Shown here: in pieces, positions 1-10,183 of the stretch
Numbering within the stretch: the first letter of the stretch is position 1
Layout of the letters: every line of letters begins with the position of its first letter
NCBI GenBank assembly: GCA_001949185.1
Contig: BDGG01000001.1
Span: 2,683,324 to 2,747,323, forward strand
Reading direction: 5' to 3'
From: Ramazzottius varieornatus
Lineage: Eukaryota > Tardigrada > Eutardigrada > Parachela > Ramazzottiidae
DNA length: 64,000 nucleotides
Position numbers and translations under genes: made by a program
The notes under the pieces: generated by a model
Database searches by the model: none
Seen by the model: the letters and a program-made list of their open reading frames with translations, nothing else
What the model was told of the DNA's origin: nothing

Positions 1-68
1 ACTCCGTCTGACAAGTGGTTACTCTTGTGAGCGTAAGATACGTTTACGTACTTTGCTTATACTGTGCT

Positions 69-983
69 CTATGTTCTGAGTCTCCTGGCTTTCCACGCTG
101 CTACTTTGTCATTCGGGTTCCCGCTAGAACCGTCAAACCAGAGACGCATACATGGCTCCCAATCGGGCGCGTACACGAAGGAATGGTCGAACACACTCTC
201 ACAAAAGTTTTTCGCGCTTCCGAAGACTTCTATGAAGGTTCTACACGAAGATGCTGGTGGACATTTGTTGACACCTGCAATGTAAACATTTTTGTTATCT
301 CCAAATGGATCAGAATTCACACTTCCGGGTGCTATATCTACCTCCTTCCCACTTGAAATCGCGCGCCCAATTCCTAGTACAAGTGAAATCGTCGGCGCAA
401 TCCTTGAACCAATTGTCGCAGTCCGTTTGACATAAAGGTACTTTCATAAAACGATTACTTCTGATTTTGCGCTTATCGTCGACTATCCAAGGACCAGTGT
501 TTGGCGAACATTCTGCAAGCGAAAACACGAGTACTAAAGCCTGTCGTATGCATGCAATGCACCATGCCGCCGCCTGGAGGTTTTTAGTCACGCTGTGACC
601 CTCACCGTAGAAGCACAAGTCACGAACAAAATGTTCTCGACATTTCTCTGATAAGGGTTTGTTCTCGCAGTGATCCCAACGGAAGTTCAACCAGGAACCA
701 TCCTGCGTGGAGTTCGCGGTAATTCCGAGCGCGGTCTCAATTGAACAACACGAGTTCTTCGACCAGGCAGAACACTATGAAAATTGAGTAACTGCACGAA
801 TTTAGGGATTAATTTATGGAGGAGCAGGACACTTACGTGAGTATCTGACAAGCCAGGTTCAGGAGAGGCATTTTCTTTGTGGTGTCTTCCCTCTATACAC
901 TGATTTAGAAGCTGGTCTTGCGCGAGGCTCCATGAAACCTCCAGGATAAAAATAAAGAAGGCGAAATTAGTCCGGTCGTCCAT
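69..983 (-). CDS. folate receptor-like secreted/GPI-type protein, 4 exons
   Basis: Exons read on the minus strand are 983-837, 774-606, 512-342 and 274-69, all with GT-AG borders and matching phases. The product starts with a hydrophobic signal peptide (about residues 1-21). It then follows the cysteine-rich folate receptor/riboflavin-binding fold: NQCIEGRHHKENASPEPG, CSAWSKNSCCS, ECSPNTGPWI, PLCQTDCDNWFKDC and MRLWFDGSSGNPNDKVA, in the same order as vertebrate folate receptors. Family members bind folate or related vitamins at the cell surface and are often GPI-anchored. Here the frame ends at RRLRT-stop right after the conserved part, so either the protein is secreted without a GPI tail or a further splice leads to exons beyond position 1. 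The start is the only ATG before the signal peptide. Family assignment is firm; the ligand is not known. Confidence 0.87.
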
Positions 984-1514
984 TTTCGAGCACCACTTTA
1001 CGCTGCCGGCAAAAAAGCCAGCGGATTAACGTTTTTTGGACAAGGGAAAATGAATTCACAGCCTTCTGAGAGACTGTACTCTTATTGTAGGTGCCGCGAT
1101 CGCAAGACAACCCATGACATGTGAGGATAGGATTATTCAGAATTCTGCGGGAGTACTTTCCGGTCTTGTTGCAAACAACGCACGTCAGCGAGAACATGTA
1201 CATTGTATCAGTGTTTCCAGTGCCGGAAGACAGACGTAAACCTCGGCAATTAAAAACCGGTCGCGGGGCTTAGTGGCACCGGTCAGCCGAAGATATCGCA
1301 AAACGTGCCATGAAATGCTTCATGTCATGTTTATTTATAATCAACTGTGGAAAATCTCGTTGTTTACTTGCCTCTTAGAATAACTTTAGAAAGCCGCTCA
1401 AGCAGATCGACCCCTAATATCGGTCAATCGACCCAATTTGATTCGGATACGAGACAGTAAGCTTTTGAAACCCTATCTATCGGGTAACGCCTCTACCAAG
1501 TTTGTCTGTGAAGT

Positions 1515-1692
1515 TCACGCAGGACTAGAAATTATGGTACAGTAAAAATTATGGTACAGGTTTTTTCGCTATGGCGGTAAGGGAGCACGTTCGTACATTT
1601 TTCGACATTTTTCTACGATAGAATTTGCATTTCGCCTTCCTTTCCGCCTGTCCGATAATTTTTACTGTACCATAATTTCTCGTCTTGCATGT
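1515..1692. mobile_element. small non-autonomous inverted-repeat element (MITE-like)
   Basis: Two near-identical inverted arms of about 35-38 bases (1515-1552 and 1655-1692) share the core AATTATGGTACAGTAAAAAT and enclose about 100 bases with no coding potential. Partial relatives occur at 31230-31262 (right arm) and 39838-39900 (left arm plus interior), so this is a dispersed family. No transposase is present and the target-site duplication is not clear. Confidence 0.65.
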
Positions 1693-1733
1693 ACTGTAGA
1701 TTCCTCAGTCGTGCTAATGCTTTCTTCTTTCAG

Positions 1734-1905
1734 GCAAAGCTGACCGATTTTATCAAGGGAAGTATCGGTGGAAGCCCACTAAGGACGGTGGGCAGAGGAC
1801 ACTTGTCCACTGCGATGTGTGGTGCCGGGAACCGCTGACCGAGCGAGAGGAATTTGAATTTGACATTCCAAGTATGCTGCCATTTAACGGAACATCCATG
1901 TGCTG
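1734..1905 (+). CDS. orphan exon-like open segment, unidentified
   Basis: A pyrimidine-rich acceptor (TTCTTTCAG ending at 1733) is followed by a 57-codon frame with coding-like composition, containing KYRWKPTKDGGQRTLVHCD and CREPLTEREEFEFD, ending in TGA at 1903-1905. It has no ATG of its own and would be a 3' terminal exon. I could not find the upstream exon; the MITE at 1515-1692 sits immediately before it. It could be a gene remnant or chance. I do not recognise the family. Confidence 0.25.
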
Positions 1906-2498
1906 AGAGGTTTTATGTTTGACCGTTGGGAACATTTCATGGTGCCTGTTTTGCAAGACCCTAACGTCTTAACGGTGGAACCCTCCTAAGAAATTCGTGA
2001 GCAGATTACTTTTCCATCTTACCTCACATACGATAATGATTAGTCGGCAAACAGCAAAACCGACAGCCATAATATTTCAAGTTCTTCGGCCTGCTACTTT
2101 AGTCAGAAACAACCATAAAATTCGGACATCCAAAAGTTTTTGCGGCAACGTGGTGCGTACAGCGACTTCCTGCCGGGATCTCTTGTCTGCAATGGGTGCG
2201 TCGTTATAAGCAAGGTACTCGTATGATATTACTGTAGTGCTTCCAGATTAACGCGCACTCAGCCACGTGATGAGTCATCGTTGTCCAGTATGATCAGATG
2301 TTGTCAGTGTAGCCTGTGTGACTCTCACCCGGGCATCATCTACTGTCCACTGTCCACTGATAGGCGGTCTTTCGGCTCAACCTTCTTTGTTGCACCTTCC
2401 ATCAGGGGTTTAGCTTTTTCCTTTAACGGTTACGACGTCTGTCTTTAGCGTTCAGCAATGCGGGTTGATAGTTTTTATCTAGAAATGTGTAAAAGCTT

Positions 2499-5400
2499 TT
2501 AAATCCTGCGGAATAATAAAAGCTGCTCGAGGCGAATGAGAGGCTGTTCTACCAAGATCGAAAGCATGAAAGCGCATGGGTAGACCATCAGGATAGAACC
2601 CAGAAAGATCATACATCCTTGCATAAAACTGTAGTACATTAGTTCTCGCATAGTGGCGAAGTAGTACTGAATGACCAAATAATGAAAGAGAAATGCCGAA
2701 TAGGTCAGTCGACTCAGAGGTCGCCAAAATGGTAGCGACAGGAAGGACTTGACCACCGATCCGAAATCGTAATAACAAGACACGATCACCTACGGAGAAA
2801 GGATTCTAGTGTTGTGGTATGACGATAATATGATTTCCTTTGATATTCTGTAGCTGGGTTCTCTCTCGACAAGATCGTCATGACAAGCTCGCAAGCTCGA
2901 CACGATCATCGTCTCAAATGGCGCACTGTTTCAGTTTAGGCAACTGACAGGGTGCGTCACTTGGAGAAACGATCTCACAGTGGTTTCGCGCAAGTCAAAG
3001 GACCCAACTACTAATCGAAATCCAGTAAAATAAGTCTCTTAGACGTTGACGCACCCAGGAAATCGCCAGGGCCCAGGCGGGTCTTGCAAGCGCCGCGTAA
3101 ACAGTTCTCTCCGCCACAGACATGTCTGTTGGGTTCTCCAGACCACCGTAATACAAGCCATAGACTGCGGTGTGTGCCAGAAGGGCGCAAGCGGTCCAAC
3201 CGATCGTGAGGACAAAGATGTTCCAAGTGAAACGTCCAGTGGGCTTGATGCGGAACAGTACGATGGCCAACATCACACCGACGATGTAGTTGATGCCGCC
3301 CATCCAGGGTTTGTCGTACAGGTACTCATATGAAGGGTTGAAGGACGCGGAAGCTGGCATTGGACTGTATGCAAAATTATAAAAATGTTAACCAGTTTTG
3401 CCTGAGGAATTTCATCAAAGAAGGCAAGGCCATACTGATGGAGCTGAGAAGAAGTTAAAGGTAGTCCGAAAACGGCTACCAATACAGCGACTGCTCCAAT
3501 GCAGGCGCTCAAAAGGAATGTCAAGAGCATCAGGCCAAGTCGAGGGTACCTGCAGAACACTAACTGATAAAATACGAAAAATTATTCTCGGTATTAACGG
3601 TTAGTGAATTACTTGACCACAAGCGCAACGATGGGAGGTGTGAGAAGGAAGAGCTGGAAATCGACGGAGATGAACCAAGTCCAGGCCATGCACTAGTGAT
3701 TTGAAACCCATGTTGAATGAGGAAGTGCCGTGCGAATGTACGGTATTCGAAGATAGTTTGAGTTGCTCACCACTTTGGTCTTGTCTTCGGGAATGAAGTT
3801 GTTAACATAGGCGAGTGTGGTCCACCAATACTTCTTGCATTCTTCCATCGGAGACCCCATTTGCTTCACCATCAGCTGTAAAAACAGACAAATATATGGA
3901 ACCGTACAATGTACCGTTGTTATTGTCACTTACCACGAACGGTCCGTCAATGACGTTGGGCACCAGGTACATGAATATGAGCAGGGTCGCCATCCATAAG
4001 GGCGTTAAACTGTGAACAACCGGGATTTTTTTATTTCCTGTGGAACGTAACGACATCGTCCGATGTTTATATAGTTGTGACAAAACGTGGTAAGGGTACA
4101 CACCGGTAAATTCGTCGGACGTAAGCAAAGACCAGTGGCCAACGAGAGTTCATGGTGGCGCATTCGCGAAGTAGACTGTATGTCACGACCAAACCGCTCA
4201 GCAGGAAAAACGTATCGACGGCAAACGTCGCATTCAGCACAACTTGATGTCCGTATCCCTTCAAAGCGTCTCTGAAATCCATCCTGTTGCCTGAAAGGAG
4301 CAAGAAGGAGCACACTTGGACCTGTAGGAGGTGGCTCAGTGTTCACACCGACTCACCAAAAAAGTTTTGTCCGACGAGGTAAACGTGCCCCAACATCACC
4401 CACCACAAACTGAGGACGCGAATACCATCCAGATAGACCAAATGGGTACTTGAAGCAGGACCGAAGATCCTGTTAATGTTATGCACAACCGAGAAGCACA
4501 TAATTAGTTTGACATAGAACGGAGTCACATCATCGCACTGCACCGTCAGCACGGGCTCCAGAGTGCTTCCGGCTGCGAAGGTGACTGCTGGTGTGGGTTC
4601 CACAAAGCCCACATCTGATAAATTACTTGTATCCCTATTGACCGGTAAGTTTTCTATCTGGCCGTTGAAGTTAGGCACAACGGACTTGACGGCGTATGGT
4701 TTGAGGAAGTTGGCTCGGTCTCCAAGAGCCATGACATCGGTGCGCTTCCATCGACGATCGTAAACCCTAATGATCAAGTGGATGATGGTCGCCCATACAG
4801 TTAGTGCTCCGAAGAAACCGAAGATGAGGTGGGTTATCTCGGTTCCCTTTGGCACGGGTTGGTGCTCTACGCAGAGCGTCTCGTTGGTTGTTCTAACCAT
4901 GGAGGCTAACTCCAAGAAGTGGATGAGCTTTTCGAGAAACACGGCATGGTCTGTGGGAGTGCAGCTTCGAGGTAAACAGGTCCCGAATGCTGGATTCACC
5001 GGCACCAATCCGTTGGTTTCAATACGGACCAGGCAATAGTTTGCGGCGCGCAGTGTTCTGTTCTGGGAGCGATCTTCATCCGACATACGAAGTTCGGGCA
5101 GCTTGACATTAAGGCAAAGGTCAAAATCGCCGAACCACAGAATATTTCCTTGACTGATTCCGGCTGGTGGTTTTCCGAAAGAGTCCATCACTGCAACATG
5201 CAAAAAGGTTCAGTTAGTTCTGTTTTGTCGTTCTGTCGATGTTATATATCCCGTCCCAAAAAAATCACGGGTCACCATAATTTCCCGCTAGGTTCACAGA
5301 CGACGTTTTCATCTTGAGTTAAACGCTGCGTTTACGCCGTCTCTATGACGTTTTCGGAGCGTAAACTGAGCGTGATTTAATTTTACGCTCATTTCACGCT

Positions 5401-5934
5401 GAAAAATCAGGAAACTTTTGAACTTTCGGCGAACTGTTTTTGGAGTCAGCGGGAACCGCAAACTGGCTGGGAGGGTAGTACTTTACGGTATTACGGTGAA
5501 TATTAATTTTTGAAGTCTAAGACAGCAGGAATTAGGCAGACGGTGAAGTAGCCGCTTTTCTACAATGTTTTAAATACGTTCCGATCGAATAAGATTCGCG
5601 TACTTTTTAACGCGTACAGTCTGCCAGTAAGAGCATCCTGGAGCCAGTTGTTGACGTCGTTGAAGCATTGTGCCGACAGTGCCGAATTGTTGTCGGTCTT
5701 TTCGATCATTTCCACGAACCTCCACGCATAATGCTCGGTAACGTTGGGGTCTCGGGGATTGAAAGGAGGCGCTTGACCATACGCCCATGGAACGAAAGAT
5801 GGCAACGAGGAAGGTTTTCCATTGAAGTACAATAAATCCGGCACCACAGCTGGATTCAAGCCGTATACTCCGCTCCATATTCGTGCCAGTGAAACGAGCG
5901 CAAAGATCCTGAGAATAAACACCCAGTTCCCCAT
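2499..5934 (-). CDS. NRF-6-like multi-pass acyltransferase (copy A), 9 exons, 776 aa
   Basis: Minus-strand exons are 5934-5604, 5190-4357, 4290-4104, 4009-3934, 3875-3771, 3692-3613, 3549-3393, 3324-3055 and 2789-2499; all phases agree. An N-terminal signal peptide is followed by the cysteine-containing NRF domain (LKMMDSFGKPPAGI, FGDFDLC, CLPRSC). A hydrophobic acyltransferase-3 domain with about 10 membrane segments follows. It keeps the loop histidine in WWVMLGHVYL and the motifs VDTFFLLSG, RLTPLW, YWWTTLAYVNNF, TWFISVDFQ and LYDKPW. Nematode NRF-6/NDG-4 proteins act in lipid or yolk transport; the substrate here is unknown. The exon 7/8 junction (LYLYDKPW) is the least certain because other AG sites lie nearby. 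It is a tandem neighbour of copy B. One copy of the AAGTGGCGCA palindrome lies in its last intron. Confidence 0.9.
2911..2970. repeat. AAGTGGCGCA-family palindrome, copy 1
   Basis: The left arm GTCTCAAATGGCGCACTG pairs with the right arm ending GGTGCGTCACTTGGAGAAAC, and the inner TTTCAGTT/AACTGACA continues the stem. It lies in the last intron of NRF-6-like copy A. Related copies are at 6992, 17729, 34359, 55445 and 61248. Confidence 0.6.
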
Positions 5935-6611
5935 GGCAAACTAATATGTGAACCACCAAATTTTATTAGTTACTAATTTTATTTGGACTCAAAAACTGCA
6001 AAACAATGTTTCTCGGAATAACGGCTTTTCCGTTATTTGTCCACTTGTCTGCTGGTTTCGTCCACGAAACCTCCAGACGTGGTTGTCGAATAACTATAAG
6101 ATATCTGCTCGTTATCAAGCCACAGATAGCATTGTACTTTATGACGAAGTGACAAACAGAGAGTAGCACTTCATCCCCGTACAGATATTTGGCGATAAAC
6201 GATAGTCGGCAGTGGCAATCTGTCGTAATACTGCCGCTTTAGGAAGGACCTTCGAGACGTCTCAGATGCACGACAAGAGTATTTTGTTCAAGTAAGACTA
6301 CGTGTCCATCTATATTTTGGAAAAAGCAGGAGGGTGAACTGAGCAAAAGTAATAAGTCAGTTAACAATCAAGGGTCAGAAGTGCCGAACCAGAAAACGGA
6401 GCGTCTTTGGTCCCAGCAGGAACTGCATCGTGGAAATGCTATGAGGGGAAAAGTGGACGGAAATGAAATGCTTCATTCGCTAATCTTAACAAGTTTCTTC
6501 GCAGCTAATCAATAACTAGTAAAACAACAAGCAATGAAAGTAAAATGTGAGAGGAAGTCATGTTCGGGCTTATCTGTTATGGCGAAGAGATGTCAGAGTC
6601 CGCGCTGATCT

Positions 6612-9600
6612 TTAGAGGGATTTGCGGATGAGCAGACGCTCCAGTCTGAGAAGAGGTACTTCGATGAAGACAGCCAGCTTTAAAGCCACTAGGTAAGCGA
6701 GAACCAGCTGGGACAGGAAGATGGCCGTCATGTTGAGGGGCGAATAGTAAACCATGTGACGCTGACTGGCGAAGTAAAGCTGAAAACAAACAGACCGTGA
6801 GTTATGAAACTCAATCAGGAAAATCTTCACGAACTGATTATTCTCGCTTCTAGCTTAAACCATCGTTTCAGCGCAATCCTGTGGCTTTTGAATATGTTTT
6901 TTGTAATACCCAACACAGTATATTCTATTGATAATTAATTCTTCCCAATAAAGTTCAGGCGTGGACCCCGGCAAACAAACCCGACAGATCTGTTTCCCAA
7001 GTGGCGCACGCTGTCAGTCTTACTGGCTAGAAGCGTGCGGGACTTGGAAAAAATAATCTTGTCGAGTCTGTCTTCTGAGCTTCCATTTGTTATAGTTTTT
7101 TGGCGTTCATTTGTATTTCATCTTTTGAAAATGTTTACCTGGAGAGTGAGCATATGGACGAGGTAAGCGCCATAAGTGAGATTGCTGAGAGGACGCCAGA
7201 AGCGCGAGCCCAAGAAGCGGCGCACTGGACCGGCATATCCATACTGACAGGCAAAGAGAACCCAACCGACCACCAAGCTCCACCCGAGGCGCTGTATACC
7301 TCCGTAGACGACTCGACCACCGATGGTCATCCTCTGCGGTGGCTTCTCAATGTACCACTCGTTGAAGTGAAAACCAAATATAAGCGGGATGGCGATAGCG
7401 GTGCAAACTGCCCATCCCACCAAGCCCATCAACCGGCTGTTTCCGGCGAACTTGTGCGCCTCTTTCGTGACGAAAATGTAGCCCAGGAGCACACCGATAA
7501 CGAATGGAGTGATGCGAGTGTATGGCTTCTCGTAACTAAAAAGAGTGAAAAAGTTACAAAATCTACAACCTAAATTTCAAAACTTGGGTGCGCGAGTTGA
7601 TCGGAATTCCATAAAATCTTCATCCAAATTCTTTTGAAAAATCCAGTAAAATTTAGTACATATAGTCAATGTCCTTGTGGTAGCCGGTTTCAGTAGCGTT
7701 GTAGTACTCCTCTTGCCAGAAGTGAATGGGAAGTCCGTAGTATCCAATGATGCCCATTGTGGTGGCGATACATGCGGTGATGATCACGCCAATGATGGCC
7801 ATTCCAGCCACACGCGACCTCCAGGACAATCATAATTATTACAATGGTTCTGCTGTCATTCGAGGGAACCCAACGAAATTTAGTGGAAGGAGTTCTCACT
7901 TGTACAGGATGAAGACCAGGATGGGGGTGATGAGGAAGAACTGCATGTCCAGAGCCCTACAAGGATACACCGTGAACATTCGCTTCACTCTACTTGTGCC
8001 CTGACAAGATTACTTACAAAAACCACGTCCAGTTCATACACTGAATCTTCTTGAACAAGGGGAAGAAGTTGTTGATGTACAACATGTTGGACCACCAGTA
8101 GGACTTGCAGTACTCTGTCGGCGCACCCTCTTGAGCAATGAGCAGTTTAAAGGGACTTTGGAAGCCATGAGGCAGGATGTAGACGTACATCATCATCACG
8201 TACAGGTACACTGGAGTCAACCTACGGACAGCATACATAGCCTTTGATGTGCCATCTTCACAGTCTGAATGTATTGGGAAAAACTTACCGCCACCAGCGA
8301 TGAAAGTACACCAGAGCCCAGTTCAGACGTCCATTATTCTTCTGCAGGTCTCGCAGCAGAACGTAGGAGATGAGTAGACCGCTGAGCAAGAAGAAACTGT
8401 CGACAGCATACCCTGTAAGCGGAACGATCTCGATTAGAACCCCGTTTCTGAAACAGAATATGGAAAAAACCGTACCGGCATTCAGGACGATTTGGAACAT
8501 GGCCGTTCGGACATCACCATAAAAGGTCAGAGTGTTCTCTGCAAGATGAGTAGCACACCATGTTACACCATGTTAGTCCAGATCTTCTCTGGAGAACCTT
8601 TTCGAGCAGAGTCACATGTTTACCGAAGAAGTTCCTGCCGAAGTAGTAGGTATGACCCAAGATCTACAACAGCCACCATTATGGAAAGTCCTTCGATAAG
8701 AAGAATCAGACAGTGAATGGCACTTACGATCCACCACATGCTCAGGACACGGAAACCGTGCAAGAATGAGATGTCCCCTTCATTTCCGGAAGCGAAGATT
8801 GATCGAAGGTTCGTCATGAAGTTCCAGCACAACACTAAAACAACCATCAGTTCATACTGTAACACTTCGAATTCAATATGATTATCTCAGAGAATGCTTG
8901 GCTTACGAGGCTTAAGGAACATGGGGACGTTAGCGTATCCATACTTCGATTTCGTGATGACCTGCTTGGACTCGAAGTTATGTGTAGTCAACGTTGTACC
9001 GTTCCCGTGACTGACAACTTTCGTTCCAGTGACCTGAGGCAGCTCCAAGCTTTGATCTGTACCGTTTAGTACTGCGTGGTTTCCTTCTTCGTAGCGACGG
9101 CGGTAGATCAGATCGACGACAATCGCAGCCGCGACTGTGGCCAGAATCAGACTGATAATGGCTACCATAACGTAGAAACCAGCATCTCTTGCCACTTTGA
9201 AAACACAGACACTCTGCAAAAGAAGGAGCGATACAATGCGGACGTGATTGTACAGTCTATATACTCGAACGTTATAAATTACGTTAATGGCTTCGAGTTC
9301 TTCCGCAGCTTTCAAAGGCCTGAAGAGTCCGGTGACGAACGCGTTGGTGTCGTTCTGGTTGGCGCAGGCTAGCGGAAGGCACACACCGTAAGCAGGAAGA
9401 ACGGGCAGACCAGCCCTGGCGACTCCCGGATGTCTCATACGAGCCAGGCAGTAGTTGGATACCGGTTCGCCGGTGCCCGTAACGTTTCGAACTCCGAGGC
9501 ACTGGTCGAAGTCTCCAAAGATCAGAATGTGTCCAAGACCTGGAAATGCACCTCCGTGATTCGTTCAGCAGTCTTGAGGGGTTTATAGACCACAACTTAC

Positions 9601-10183
9601 CGACACCGCTGGGAAGTTTGCCAAAAGCGTCGACCATCTTCAGCGAGTAGGGCTTCTTCATCATCAAGTCGAAAACCCATTGATGTACCGCTGTCTTGCA
9701 TTCGCGGCTGGTGTTCATCGGAATTTGGTTTTCTATCTCGGTGATCAGTGTGTGAATGGATTCGTTACTGTTCCAGTTCGTCAGCATCACCTGAAAGCAA
9801 GAAAAAGCGAATTTAAGAGAAACCTACACAACAAACGATTTGGCGAACGTGGGCTAACCAACAGCAAATGCGTATAGTGTAAATGTAAGTGTAAGTGTAA
9901 CGTTAGTAATGTAATTACGTCACGTCATGTAATATCGTTTCAGTTCAAAATAAATTTTATCACGCAGATGAGATCAATCAATCTGTCGTTCAAATCAATC
10001 GAAAATCTTTAGTCGGCCATGGTTTTCTGACGGAATTCTATTGCTAAACCCCTGAAACTATAAACAGTGATCAAGTCTTACTTGCATGCCCAACGTTTCC
10101 TTATCGAAGGCGCTATTCAGCGCATTTGTGGAACATGCCAGCAGAAGAAGTCCCAAGGACGGAAGCACAACACTCCGCCGCAT
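6612..10183 (-). CDS. NRF-6-like multi-pass acyltransferase (copy B), 13 exons, 724 aa
   Basis: Minus-strand exons are 10183-10082, 9790-9601, 9539-9283, 9213-8907, 8834-8728, 8663-8624, 8538-8476, 8412-8289, 8221-8018, 7956-7900, 7818-7660, 7535-7139 and 6779-6612; the phases join without a break. A signal peptide (MRRSVVLPSLGLLLLA) precedes the NRF domain (LKMVDAFGKLPSGVG, FGDFDQC, YCLARM). The acyltransferase-3 membrane domain has LSMWWIILGHTYYF with the conserved His, YAVDSFFLLSGLL, WWRLTPVYLY, CKSYWW, FLALDMQFFLITP, IYEKPYTRI and FWRPLSNLTYGAYLVH. It is the same family and strand as copy A about 0.7 kb downstream. It has more introns (13 against 9 exons) and clearly diverged sequence, so this is an old duplication. 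The substrate is unknown. The start ATG is chosen because it gives a clean signal peptide. Confidence 0.9.
6992..7050. repeat. AAGTGGCGCA-family palindrome, copy 2
   Basis: TTTCCCAAGTGGCGCACGCT pairs with AGCGTGCGGGACTTGGAAA across a short inner stem (CAGTC...GGCTAG). It lies in the last intron of NRF-6-like copy B. Confidence 0.65.

Noticed and set aside
967-1203. 78-codon minus-strand frame upstream of the folate receptor gene
   Set aside because: Overlaps the true start in another frame and lacks domain or signal peptide; likely 5' flank.
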